The position numbers and the translations under genes are program-made. Below the pieces are notes generated by a model. That model was not told where the DNA came from, did no database searches, and saw only the letters and a program-made list of their open reading frames with translations. This document shows positions 50,015 to 58,180 of a stretch of 64,000 nt of DNA, in pieces (within the stretch, counting starts at the first letter, position 1; the number at the start of each line of letters is the position of its first letter). The stretch lies in the NCBI RefSeq assembly GCF_035944375.1, contig NZ_DASZBE010000042.1; one strand, written 5' to 3'. The DNA comes from Allobosea sp035944375. GTDB lineage: Bacteria; Pseudomonadota; Alphaproteobacteria; Rhizobiales; Beijerinckiaceae.

Positions 50015-51106
50015 TCAGCGCTTCCCGGGTTTGCGCGGACCACCGACCGCGGCCGTCGCGGTCTTCGTCCGCAGTGCGGGCGTCGGTCCGTCCGCGTCGA
50101 GCCAGGAGACCTTGCGGCCGGTGGCGGAGAGGCGCGGGGTCACGCAGCCCGGCTGGCGGTTCAGTTCCGTCCGCGCGAAGGCGGTGCGCAGGGCGCGGTC
50201 CTCGCCGGCATTGAGCAGGTCAACGCGGTCGATCAGGCAGACGAGCTGGCGGCGGTCGGCCGGCTTGCCCTCTGCGCCGCACCACCAGCCGCTCATCGCC
50301 AGCGGCAGCGCGCCGGGCTCCATCCGGAAGGCGATGCAGGCGCGACTGACCTGACCGTCGCTCAGCGTCGCGTCGGCGGCCTCGACCGGGCCGAAGCGGG
50401 TCTGGATCGCGGCGGGCAGGCCGCTGCGCTGCACCGACAGGGCGCGTGCTGCTGCGGCGCGCACGAGCGCGACGATGAAGGGCTGGGACAGGTCGTCCTG
50501 CGCCGCCTCGACGGTCAGCCGCAGCGCCAGATGGGCCTTGGGATCGGCGAGCGCGCCGAAAGTCAGCAGTTCCTCGCGCCGCGACCCGTCCGGGCTCCGG
50601 CGCGCCTCGAGCGCCAACGTGGCGCGGTCGAGATCGGGGGATTCGAGGCCGAACATCGCGATCGGCTTGCTGATCTCGATCCAGCTGTCGCGGCCGGCCG
50701 GTGTCGTGCGCGCCGTCTGGGCGCCATCGCGGAGCGAACGCGGCTTCGGCTCTGCGGGCGGCGTGATCGTCGCCTCGCTCTGCGAGGACAGGGCAGTGAC
50801 CAGGGTCGCGGCGAGGCCGATGCCGGCCGCGGCCGCGAGCCCGCGCCAGGCGAGGCCGGTGGTGAGGCGGATGGCGGGCAGGCGCAGCACGCGCCGCAGG
50901 ATGGCGAGGGGTCGGAAGAGGGCCGCGAACGCGACCTCGACCCCGTCGGCAAAGCGGATCAGGGCTCGGGCGGGGTCGAACGCGGCGAGCCGCGCGCGCA
51001 GCGCCGGCCAGGCGGCTCGCACCGGCCCTGCGCTGCCGGCCGCACGCAGCCGTCGCAGCAGACCCGCCGGATCGCGCAAGGAGGACAGCAATTGACCCGA
51101 CACCAC
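50015..51106 (-). CDS. Membrane-anchored protein of unknown function, paralog of the next gene
   Basis: A 363-residue protein. The first 80 residues are Arg/Ala-rich and probably cytoplasmic; a membrane helix lies near 88-108 (LAAAAGIGLAATLVTALSS). The outer domain repeats the neighbour's pattern: TRFGPVEAADATLSDG, ACIAFRM, SGWWCGAE, LVCLIDRVDL, RQPGC. The two genes are two bases apart, so they are coexpressed and their products may form a heteromer. The start (GTG, GTG TCG GGT CAA) is uncertain. Function unknown; the cysteine pattern suggests an extracytoplasmic, disulfide-bonded fold. Confidence 0.7.
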   Translation of the reverse strand: MVSGQLLSSLRDPAGLLRRLRAAGSAGPVRAAWPALRARLAAFDPARALIRFADGVEVAFAALFRPLAILRRVLRLPAIRLTTGLAWRGLAAAAGIGLAATLVTALSSQSEATITPPAEPKPRSLRDGAQTARTTPAGRDSWIEISKPIAMFGLESPDLDRATLALEARRSPDGSRREELLTFGALADPKAHLALRLTVEAAQDDLSQPFIVALVRAAAARALSVQRSGLPAAIQTRFGPVEAADATLSDGQVSRACIAFRMEPGALPLAMSGWWCGAEGKPADRRQLVCLIDRVDLLNAGEDRALRTAFARTELNRQPGCVTPRLSATGRKVSWLDADGPTPALRTKTATAAVGGPRKPGKR

Positions 51107-51301
51107 TCCAGAACCCGCCTGTCCGCAACGCCTCGCGGCAGCACGGATGCCTCACCCGTGGCGACCCTGGCGCAGCGGCGGTCAGCAGGGCGTTACCGCG
51201 CCCGCGGATTCGCCGCGCAGCGTGAATCGTCGGTCAACGCGGAGGGTTAACGGGATGCGGCGGATGCGGGCCAGATTGACTTTTGGCGCTTCACGGTGTT
51301 C

Positions 51302-51380
51302 TCACAGGGCAGGTTCCTGCGGGGCGAAACGCCTTGGAGGGAACTGCGATGCTGTCAGCCTTTCGGAATTGGCCCTGTGA
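51302..51380 (+). promoter_or_regulatory. Folded leader candidate upstream of asd
   Basis: In the 463-base gap ahead of asd, TCACAGGGC (51302-51310) and GCCCTGTGA (51372-51380) pair perfectly over nine bases. Inside, GTTCC/GGAAC (51313-51317 with 51340-51344) encloses a seven-pair hairpin with loop AAA (51320-51336). The right arm of the inner stem covers a GGAGG ribosome site (51336-51340) for a small ORF starting at 51349. This looks like a translation-control leader; I cannot match it to a known riboswitch. The rest of the gap (51107-51301) shows nothing recognisable. Confidence 0.4.
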
Positions 51381-51573
51381 CTGTCCGTCTCACGACGAAA
51401 CGCACGACCAAACCGGCGACCGGGACCACCGGCACGCCGCGCTGACGCTCGCCTCGGCTCCGGGTCCCTCTCCCCCCGGCGGGGGGCATGACGCCGGACC
51501 CGCCCCCCTCCCGGGGCGGACGGTGCCGAGGGGGAGACCAAACCGGGTTCATCCGAAAGGAACATCATCATGA
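51349..51573 (+). CDS. Possible small ORF coupled to asd
   Basis: A 74-codon frame starting MLSAFRNWPCDCPSHDETHD, with a strong GGAGG site eight bases before its ATG, and ending in a TGA that overlaps the asd ATG (51570-51573). The first 30 residues are Asp/His-rich, the rest Pro/Gly-rich. It may be a leader peptide, a true small protein or a chance frame; nothing is recognised by similarity. asd has its own AAGGA site, so the ORF is not needed for its translation. Confidence 0.3.
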   Translation: MLSAFRNWPCDCPSHDETHDQTGDRDHRHAALTLASAPGPSPPGGGHDAGPAPLPGRTVPRGRPNRVHPKGTSS

Positions 51574-52604
51574 GCTTCAAGGTCGCGATCGTCGGCGCCA
51601 CGGGGAATGTGGGCCGCGAAATGCTGGACATCCTGGCCGAGCGGGCTTTCCCGGTCAGCGAGGTCGTGGCGCTGGCCTCCTCGCGCTCGATCGGGACGGA
51701 GGTCTCGTTCGGCGACAGGACGCTGAAGTGCAAGTCGCTCGAGCATTACGACTTCTCCGACACGGACATCTGCCTGATGTCGGCCGGCGGCGAGATCTCG
51801 AAGGTGTGGTCGCCCAAGATCGGCCAGCAGGGCTGCGTCGTGATCGACAACTCCTCGGCCTGGCGCATGCATCCCGACGTGCCGCTGATCGTGCCGGAGG
51901 TGAACGCCGCCGCCGTCGCCGGCTTCACCAAGATGAACATCATCGCCAATCCGAACTGCTCGACCGCGCAGCTCGTCGTGGCGCTGAAGCCGCTGCACGA
52001 CAAGTACGGCGTCAAGCGCGTCGTCGTCTCGACCTACCAGTCGGTCTCCGGCGCGGGCAAGGAGGGCATGGACGAGCTCTTCAACCAGACGCGCGCCGTG
52101 TTCTCGGCCGGTGAGGTCGTGACCAAGAAGTTCCCCGCCCGCATCTCCTTCAACCTCATCCCGCAGATCGACGTCTTCATGGAGGACGGGTTCACCAAGG
52201 AAGAGTGGAAGATGATGGTCGAGACCAAGAAGATCCTCGACCCGAAGATCAAGCTCACCGCAACCTGCGTGCGCGTGCCGGTCTTCATCGGCCATTCCGA
52301 GAGCGTCAACATCGAGTGCGAGAGGCCGGTGACGGCCGACGAGGCACGCGAGGTGTTGCGCGCGGCGCCCGGCATCCTCGTCATCGACAAGCACGAACCC
52401 GGTGGCTACGCCACGCCGCATGAGGCGGCCGGCGAGGACGCGACCTATATTTCCCGCATCCGCGAGGATGCCACCGTCGAGAACGGCCTGGCCTTCTGGT
52501 GCGTCTCCGACAATCTGCGCAAGGGCGCGGCGCTGAACGCGGTGCAGATCGCCGAGGTGCTGATCAACCGCAAGCTGATTCAGCCGCGGCAGAAGGCGGC
52601 CTGA
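51570..52604 (+). CDS. asd: Aspartate-semialdehyde dehydrogenase
   Basis: A 344-residue enzyme of the standard family. The NADP-binding motif is ATGNVGREML; the active Cys130 lies in ANPNCSTAQ; other conserved parts are SGAGKEGMDELF, ARISFNLIPQIDVF and RVPVFIGHSESVNIE. It reduces aspartyl phosphate to aspartate semialdehyde, the branch point to lysine, methionine, threonine and diaminopimelate. It is presumably essential. It is followed by a terminator hairpin, so it is likely transcribed alone. Confidence 0.96.
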   Translation: MSFKVAIVGATGNVGREMLDILAERAFPVSEVVALASSRSIGTEVSFGDRTLKCKSLEHYDFSDTDICLMSAGGEISKVWSPKIGQQGCVVIDNSSAWRMHPDVPLIVPEVNAAAVAGFTKMNIIANPNCSTAQLVVALKPLHDKYGVKRVVVSTYQSVSGAGKEGMDELFNQTRAVFSAGEVVTKKFPARISFNLIPQIDVFMEDGFTKEEWKMMVETKKILDPKIKLTATCVRVPVFIGHSESVNIECERPVTADEAREVLRAAPGILVIDKHEPGGYATPHEAAGEDATYISRIREDATVENGLAFWCVSDNLRKGAALNAVQIAEVLINRKLIQPRQKAA

Positions 52605-52635
52605 ACCGGCCTTCGAACGCGATCGCGACCATCGA

Positions 52636-52667
52636 GGCGGGCCCAGCGGCCCGCCTTCGTCGTTTTT
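52636..52667 (+). terminator. Intrinsic terminator after asd
   Basis: An eight-pair stem, GGCGGGCC with GGCCCGCC and a CAGC loop (52636-52655), is followed by TTCGTCGTTTTT. It lies 32 bases past the asd stop, a good intrinsic terminator for the gene. Confidence 0.75.
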
Positions 52668-52767
52668 GGGGCGGCCTGTCTGGCTGCATGCGCACCGGTC
52701 GTTCTTTGCGTAACCCATCGCCGGCAAAGCTCTCTAAGGTTGCGGTCCCTGCCGCTGCGATCCTGCC

Positions 52768-53697
52768 GTGCCGAACGCTCCCCAGACCGAACCCTCGCCA
52801 CTGGCGGTGCCCGCCGCCCTGCCGCCGCGCCGCGATGCGCCGTTGCGGGGGATCGCCTTCGTCCTGCTGGCGAGCATCTTCCTGACCTCGGCGGACATGG
52901 TCTCCAAGCTGCTGACCCAGCAGATCTCGCCGCTGCAGGTGAGCTGGCTGCGCTACTGCACCTTTACCCTGATCATGCTCGGCATCGTCTGGCGGCGCGG
53001 AGGCGTCGCCCGCCTGTCGACGCAACGCCCGGTGCTGCAGATCCTGCGCGGGATCGGCCTGCTGGCGTCGTCCGTGCTCTTCGTGATGGCGCTGCGCTAC
53101 ATGCCGCTGGCGGACGCGACCGCGACCGGCTTCGTCGCGCCGCTCTTCGTGACGGCGCTGTCGATCCCGATCCTGCGCGAGACGATCGGCTGGCGGCGCT
53201 GGACGGCGACGCTGGTGGGCTTTGCCGGCGTGCTGATCGTCGTGCGGCCGGGCGGCGCGGGTTTCCAGATCGCCTCGCTCCTGGCCGTGGCCTCGGCCCT
53301 GTCCTGGGCCTTCGCGATGATCATGACGCGGATGATGAGCCGCACCGAGAGCCCGCTGACGACGCTGGCCTATTCGGCGCTGGTCGGCCTGTGCCTGCTC
53401 AGCCTCGCCGTGCCCTTCGTCTGGACCCCGGTGACGCCGGTGATCGTCGCCATGGGCATCTTCATCGGCGTGTCCTCGACGATGGGGCACTGGCTGATCG
53501 TGCTGGCCTATCGCCATGGCGACGCCTCGCTGCTGGCGCCCTTCTCCTACATCCAGCTGCTCTGGGCCTCGCTGTTCGGCCTCTTCATCTTCAGCGTATT
53601 GCCCGACCTCTGGACGCTGGTCGGCGCGGTCATCATCGCGGCCTCGGGCCTCTACACGGCGCATCGCGAGCGGATCAAGGCCCGGGACGCGGGCTGA
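52768..53697 (+). CDS. EamA family (drug/metabolite) transporter
   Basis: A 309-residue inner-membrane protein with ten helices in two EamA halves (about residues 30-165 and 175-305). Motifs include ADMVSKLLTQQISPLQVSWLRY and MRYMPLADATATGFVAPLF-type loops, and LAVPFVWTPVTPVIVAMGIF in the second half. It is a DMT-superfamily exporter of small metabolites, substrate unknown. The GTG start at 52768 (PNAPQTEPSPLAV) places a hydrophilic 25-residue N-tail in the cytoplasm. It is convergent with the TetR gene, six bases apart. Confidence 0.9.
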   Translation: MPNAPQTEPSPLAVPAALPPRRDAPLRGIAFVLLASIFLTSADMVSKLLTQQISPLQVSWLRYCTFTLIMLGIVWRRGGVARLSTQRPVLQILRGIGLLASSVLFVMALRYMPLADATATGFVAPLFVTALSIPILRETIGWRRWTATLVGFAGVLIVVRPGGAGFQIASLLAVASALSWAFAMIMTRMMSRTESPLTTLAYSALVGLCLLSLAVPFVWTPVTPVIVAMGIFIGVSSTMGHWLIVLAYRHGDASLLAPFSYIQLLWASLFGLFIFSVLPDLWTLVGAVIIAASGLYTAHRERIKARDAG

Positions 53698-53703
53698 CGC
53701 GGT

Positions 53704-54378
53704 TCAGCCCGCCCGCACGGCATATCGCGCCAGGAACATGGTCACCGCCGCGTCGACGACATGGGCAATCTCCGCTTCCGTCGGCGGCCGGCGCTCGGCG
53801 TTGAACAGGCGCGGGCGCAGCAGCGTCGACTGGCAGAGGTCGGCGAACTGGGCGGCTGCCAGGACGGGATCGGCGATCGTGAGTTCGCCCGTGGCGACGC
53901 GGCGCTCGAGGAAGGCGGCGAGGCGCTGTCCGCCGAGCAGCGGGCCGCGCTCGTAGAACTCGCGGCCGAGGTCCGGCATGCGCTCGGCGACGCCGAGCAC
54001 GGTCCGGTGCGCGCTGAGCGCGAACGGGTCGGTCAGCAGGCGGACCAGATTGGTGCCGAATCCGGTGAGCGCATGGGCGAGGTCGGGATGCTCCGCGAGG
54101 GCGTCGTACATGTGCTGGCGGTGCTTCTCCCGCTCGCGCTCGATCAGCGCGATGAAGAGATGCTCCTTGTCCTCGAAATAGACATAGAGCGTGCCCTTGG
54201 AGACACCGGCGGCCGCGGCGATCTCGTTCATGCTCGCGGCGTCGAAGCCCTGGGCATGGAAGATCGCCTGGGCGCCATCGAGAATCTGGCGCCGCTTCTG
54301 CGGGTCCATGCCGGCGATCCGCCGGTTGCGGGCTGCCGCTTTGGGCCGCGGGTCGGCCGTGTCGTTCATCGGTCTCAT
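53704..54378 (-). CDS. TetR/AcrR family transcriptional repressor
   Basis: A 224-residue repressor. The N-terminal helix-turn-helix is IFHAQGFDAASMNEIAAAAG followed by VSKGTLYVYFEDKEHLF; the C-terminal helical domain is the TetR_C type for drug-pump repressors. It faces the HlyD/EmrB pair across a 134-base gap with two matching 18-base palindromes, so it almost certainly represses the pump and itself. An ATG three codons later (MNDTAD) is another possible start. Confidence 0.92.
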   Translation of the reverse strand: MRPMNDTADPRPKAAARNRRIAGMDPQKRRQILDGAQAIFHAQGFDAASMNEIAAAAGVSKGTLYVYFEDKEHLFIALIEREREKHRQHMYDALAEHPDLAHALTGFGTNLVRLLTDPFALSAHRTVLGVAERMPDLGREFYERGPLLGGQRLAAFLERRVATGELTIADPVLAAAQFADLCQSTLLRPRLFNAERRPPTEAEIAHVVDAAVTMFLARYAVRAG

Positions 54379-54409
54379 CCGTCAGGCGCAGGGCGCATCT
54401 GCAAAATCA

Positions 54410-54427
54410 TCGAACCGACCGGTTCGA
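54410..54427. promoter_or_regulatory. TetR operator 1
   Basis: A perfect 8-2-8 palindrome (TCGAACCG-AC-CGGTTCGA) 32 bases upstream of the TetR start. It shares 16 of 18 bases with the second site at 54472-54489, supporting a common binding protein. Confidence 0.75.
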
Positions 54428-54471
54428 TTCGCTCTTGATATGACGCGTGGCGCGCGCTAGTTCAATAGCGA

Positions 54472-54489
54472 TCGAACCGTTTGGTTCGA
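54472..54489. promoter_or_regulatory. TetR operator 2
   Basis: An 18-base palindrome (TCGAACC-GTTT-GGTTCGA) 24 bases upstream of the HlyD gene start. The two sites have centres 62 bases apart, about six helical turns, and would let one repressor control both divergent promoters. Confidence 0.75.
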
Positions 54490-54512
54490 ATTGTAATTGT
54501 CAGGATGATCCC

Positions 54513-55721
54513 ATGGCTGCCGAAATCCTGCCCGAGCCGCGCGACGAGGTCCGGCGCGACCGCCTCAAGCTCGTGGAGCCCGTTGCCGAAGCCGCCCCTC
54601 AGTCCGCCGAGGCCCGACGGGCGGGCGAACCGGCGCCTGAGGCGGAGGCGCCGGCGACGTCGAGACTATCCCCCCGCCGCCAGATGGTCCGCCGTGCCGG
54701 TCTTACGCTCGTCGGCACGGCCGCGATCGGGGCCGGGCTCTGGTTCGGGGCCGACTGGTGGTTCAACGGCCGCTACATCGTCTCGACCGACGATGCCTAT
54801 GTCGGGGCCGAGATGGCGACGATTTCCGCCAAGCTCTCGGCCCATGTCACGAGCGTCAGCGTCAGGCAGAACCAGGAGGTCACGGCCGGGCAGCCGCTGG
54901 TCGCGCTCGATGACGGCGACTGGCGGATCGCGCTCGACAGCGCCCGCGCCAGGACGGCCACCGCGATGGCGACGCTCGCGCGCATCGACAGTCAGATCGA
55001 GGCCGGCCGCGCCAGCCTGCAGCAGGCGCAGGCGCAGGAGACCTCCGCCCAGGCCGGCGTGACCCGCACGATCGCCGATTTCGAGCGCGCCAACAGCCTC
55101 GCCGCCAAGTCCTACGGGTCGCAGGCGACGCTGGACGCCGCGGTCGCCGCCCGCGACCAGGCGAAGGCGTCGCTCGGCAGCGCCGTGGCTGGCGTGGCCG
55201 CCGCGCAGGCGAATGTCGAGGTGCTGAAGGCGCAGCGGGTCGAGGCGGCTCGGCAGGCGGACGAATTGAAGATTGCCGAGCAGAAGGCGGAGCGCGACCT
55301 GAGCTTCACCCGCGTCGCGGCGCCGATCTCGGGGCTGGTCGCGAATACCAATGTCCAGCTCGGCGATCTCGTCAGCGCCGGCAAGCGGCTGATGTCGATC
55401 GTGCCGCTGGACCAGGTCTATGTCGATGCGAACTTCAAGGAGACGCAGGTCGGGCCGCTGAAGATCGGCGACCGGGCGACGATCACCGTCGATGCTCTGC
55501 CGGGCCAGGTCTTCGAGGGGCGGGTCAGCGGCATCAGCGGCGGCACCGGCTCGGTCTTCACCCTGCTTCCGCCGGACAACGCCACGGGCAATTTCACCAA
55601 GATCGTCCAGCGCGTGCCGGTGCGCATCGCGCTCGCCCCCGAGGCGACGGCGCGCCATGTGCTGCGGCCGGGCATGTCGGTGGTGGTGAAGATCGATCCG
55701 CGGCCTGCGGGGCAACGCTGA
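54513..55721 (+). CDS. HlyD/EmrA family efflux adaptor (membrane fusion protein)
   Basis: A 402-residue periplasmic adaptor. After a cytoplasmic N-tail there is one membrane helix (about residues 72-90), then DDAYVGAEMATISAKLSAHV, the first lipoyl half. A long coiled coil (about 150-275, rich in Ala, Gln, Glu) follows, then the second lipoyl half SFTRVAAPISGLVANTNVQLGD. A C-terminal beta domain closes it (GDRATITVDALPGQVFEG). It connects the EmrB-type pump encoded next to an outer-membrane channel. The ATG at 54513 is preferred to an upstream in-frame start that would read through the operator. Confidence 0.92.
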   Translation: MAAEILPEPRDEVRRDRLKLVEPVAEAAPQSAEARRAGEPAPEAEAPATSRLSPRRQMVRRAGLTLVGTAAIGAGLWFGADWWFNGRYIVSTDDAYVGAEMATISAKLSAHVTSVSVRQNQEVTAGQPLVALDDGDWRIALDSARARTATAMATLARIDSQIEAGRASLQQAQAQETSAQAGVTRTIADFERANSLAAKSYGSQATLDAAVAARDQAKASLGSAVAGVAAAQANVEVLKAQRVEAARQADELKIAEQKAERDLSFTRVAAPISGLVANTNVQLGDLVSAGKRLMSIVPLDQVYVDANFKETQVGPLKIGDRATITVDALPGQVFEGRVSGISGGTGSVFTLLPPDNATGNFTKIVQRVPVRIALAPEATARHVLRPGMSVVVKIDPRPAGQR

Positions 55722-55740
55722 CGATCTGGATGTTTTCTCA

Positions 55741-55856
55741 GCCCTCATCCTGAGGAGCCGCCGAAGGCGGCGTCTCGAAGGATGGTCCAGGAGGCTCCGG
55801 CGAAGACTGGAGCATCCTTCGAGATGGCCCTGGCGGGCCTTCCTCAGGATGAGGGC
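55741..55856. repeat. Intergenic palindromic repeat, family R5 (CTCATCCTGAGG type)
   Basis: A 116-base element between the adaptor and pump genes. Outer arms GCCCTCATCCTGAGGA and TCCTCAGGATGAGGGC are perfect over 16 bases; inner arms TCTCGAAGGATG (55773-55784) and CATCCTTCGAGA (55813-55824) are perfect over 12. A single copy occurs in the window. It interrupts an operon that should be cotranscribed. Confidence 0.8.
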
Positions 55857-55874
55857 TCGTAAGGGGAGGCCGCC

Positions 55875-57461
55875 ATGGCCACCGCGACCCTCACCACCCC
55901 GGCCAGCGCGCCGCCGTCCGACGACGCCATTCCCATGCGCCGGGTCTTCGCCTTCGTTGCGATGGTCTTCGGCATGTTCATGGCGATCCTGGACATCCAG
56001 ATCGTCTCCGCCTCGCTGGCGGAGATCCAGGCCGGGCTCTCGGCCTCGTCGGACGAGATCGCCTGGGTCCAGACGGCCTATCTGATCGCCGAAGTGATCA
56101 TGATCCCGCTCTCGGGCTATCTCAGCCGGGCGCTGTCGACGCGGGTCTTCTTCACCATCGCTGCCGCCGGCTTCACCATCGCCAGCGTGCTCTGCGCGAT
56201 GTCGTCCTCGATCAGCGAGATGATCCTATGGCGGGCGGTGCAGGGCTTCATCGGCGGCGGCATGATTCCCGGCGTCTTCGCGGCAGCCTTTACGATCTTC
56301 CCGCCCTCCAAGCGCTCGGTTGTCTCGCCGATCATCGGGCTGGTGGCGACGCTGGCGCCGACGATCGGACCGACCGTCGGCGGCTATCTCAGCAGCGCCT
56401 TTTCCTGGCACTGGCTGTTCCTGGTCAATGTCGTGCCCGGCATCTGCGTCACGATCGCGGCCTGGATGCTGATCGACTTCGACAAGCCGCAGAAGGGTCT
56501 GCTGAAGCGCTTCGACTGGCTCGGCCTGATTGGCATGGCGGGCTTTCTCGGCAGCCTCGAATATGTGCTGGAGGAGGGCACGCGGCTGGACTGGTTCGAG
56601 AGCCACGAGATCGTCTTCTTCTCGGTCGTCATGGTGTTCGGTGCGGTGCTGTTCTTCTGGCGCGCGCTGACGCGGGACGACCCGCTTGTCGATCTCTACG
56701 CCTTCACCAACCGCAACTTCGCCTTCGGCTCGCTGTTCTCCTTTTGCATGGGCATCGGGCTCTATGGGCTGACCTATCTCTACCCGGTCTATCTCGGGCG
56801 CATCCGCGGCTATGATTCGCTGCAGATCGGCCAGACCATGTTCGTCACCGGCCTGTTCATGTTCCTGACCGCGCCGATCGCCGGCAAGCTCTCGACGAAG
56901 ATCGATCCGCGCGTGCAGATGATGATCGGCTTTTCCGGGTTTGCGCTGGGGACCTGGATCGCGACCGGGATCACGGGGGACTGGGATTTTCACGAGTTGC
57001 TGGTCCCGCAGATCCTGCGCGGCGTCTCGCTGATGCTGTGCATGGTGCCGATCAACAATCTCGCGCTCGGCACCCTGCCGCCGGCGCAGCTCAAGAACGC
57101 GTCCGGCCTCTACAACCTCACGCGCAATCTCGGCGGCGCGGTCGGTCTGGCGTTGATCAACACGATGCTCAACACCCGCACCGACCTTCACATCGCGAGG
57201 CTGCACGAGCGCGTCGCGGCGGGCCGGCAGGTGGCGGAGGAGGCGATCGCCCAGACCATGCAGCGCTTCCTCGATTATGGCGACGCGGCCGAACAGATGG
57301 CGCTCGCGCTGATCAACCAGCGCGCCCACAAGCAGGCGCTGATCCTCGCCTTCGGCGACGTCTTCCTCGGGCTGACCTGCATCTTCGCGGCTCTCGTCGC
57401 GCTGGCGCTGTTCATGCGCAAACCCCCGGCCGCGACACCGGGCGCAGGCGGCGGCCACTGA
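55875..57461 (+). CDS. DHA2 family MFS multidrug efflux permease (EmrB/QacA)
   Basis: A 528-residue pump with fourteen helices, the size of EmrB. Motif A-like and C-like signatures are seen: AFVAMVFGMFMAILDIQIVS at the start, then WVQTAYLIAEVIMIPLSGYL, RAVQGFIGGGMIPGVFAAAF and PTIGPTVGGYLSSAFSWHWLF. With the adaptor encoded upstream it forms a drug/proton antiport complex across both membranes. It lacks its own TolC in this window. TetR control is implied by the operators at the start of the unit. Confidence 0.93.
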   Translation: MATATLTTPASAPPSDDAIPMRRVFAFVAMVFGMFMAILDIQIVSASLAEIQAGLSASSDEIAWVQTAYLIAEVIMIPLSGYLSRALSTRVFFTIAAAGFTIASVLCAMSSSISEMILWRAVQGFIGGGMIPGVFAAAFTIFPPSKRSVVSPIIGLVATLAPTIGPTVGGYLSSAFSWHWLFLVNVVPGICVTIAAWMLIDFDKPQKGLLKRFDWLGLIGMAGFLGSLEYVLEEGTRLDWFESHEIVFFSVVMVFGAVLFFWRALTRDDPLVDLYAFTNRNFAFGSLFSFCMGIGLYGLTYLYPVYLGRIRGYDSLQIGQTMFVTGLFMFLTAPIAGKLSTKIDPRVQMMIGFSGFALGTWIATGITGDWDFHELLVPQILRGVSLMLCMVPINNLALGTLPPAQLKNASGLYNLTRNLGGAVGLALINTMLNTRTDLHIARLHERVAAGRQVAEEAIAQTMQRFLDYGDAAEQMALALINQRAHKQALILAFGDVFLGLTCIFAALVALALFMRKPPAATPGAGGGH

Positions 57462-57559
57462 GACCGACACGCCTCCCGCCGGTTGCCCGAAGACGGGATG
57501 ACGCAGGCCGCGTGATTGACAAGGGCAGCTGACTTCGACAAATATAAGAGCAATATCAG

Positions 57560-57582
57560 TAGTTTAGATGTTTTCTAAACTA
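57560..57582. promoter_or_regulatory. ICE-like Irr operator upstream of irr
   Basis: A perfect 9-base inverted repeat (TAGTTTAGA-tgttt-TCTAAACTA) 37 bases upstream of the chosen irr start. It carries the TTTAGA...TCTAAA core of the iron control element bound by Irr in Bradyrhizobium and relatives. It suggests autoregulation of irr or Irr control of the irr-bfd unit. Confidence 0.7.
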
Positions 57583-57619
57583 CGCGCCGCAAGAGCCGGC
57601 GATGTGGAAGGCGTCTTCG

Positions 57620-58180
57620 ATGAGTTTCTCGTCCCTGAAGGATCAGACCCCGCAGCGGGCCATGGCTGACCAGATTCCCTGGCCGCAGAAAAGCCCAGCC
57701 TCCTGCCCGATCAACGCGGTCAAGGCGCGGCTGCGGACCGCCGGCCTGCGGCCGACGCGCCAGCGCATGGCGCTGGGCTGGCTGCTCTTCGCCAAGGGCG
57801 ACCGCCATGTCAGCGCCGAGATGCTCTATGAGGAGGCGCTGCGCGCCCGCGAGCCGCTCTCGCTCGCGACCGTCTACAACACGCTGCGCCAGTTCTCCGA
57901 GGCGGGGCTGCTGCGCCAGGTCTCGGTCTCCGGCCCGAAGACCTTCTTCGACACCAACGTGTCCGAGCACCACCATTTCTACAACGAAGACGACGAGACG
58001 GTCGTCGACATCCCCGGCTCGACGATCCAGGTCGCCGGCCTGCCGGAGGCGCCCGAGGGCATGATGATCTCCTCGGTCGAGGTGATCGTGCGCCTGCGCC
58101 GCGCCGACGGGCAGGAGATCGAGACCCGGACGACCGAGCATCGCAGCCTCGAGAGCCGCCTGGCGGCGGGCGGCCACTGA
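57620..58180 (+). CDS. irr: Irr-type Fur family iron/heme regulator
   Basis: About 186 residues. The winged-helix part shows GLRPTRQRMALGWLLFAKGDRH with SAEMLYEEA, typical of Irr, and LSLATVYNTLRQFSE; the core has VSEHHHFYNEDDETVVDIPG, the HHH heme/metal site of Irr proteins. Irr is stable under low iron and represses or activates iron-related genes, and is destroyed when heme is available. Possible starts are at 57620 and at 57662 (MADQIPWPQ). It is followed with one-base overlap by a Bfd gene. Confidence 0.93.
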   Translation: MSFSSLKDQTPQRAMADQIPWPQKSPASCPINAVKARLRTAGLRPTRQRMALGWLLFAKGDRHVSAEMLYEEALRAREPLSLATVYNTLRQFSEAGLLRQVSVSGPKTFFDTNVSEHHHFYNEDDETVVDIPGSTIQVAGLPEAPEGMMISSVEVIVRLRRADGQEIETRTTEHRSLESRLAAGGH

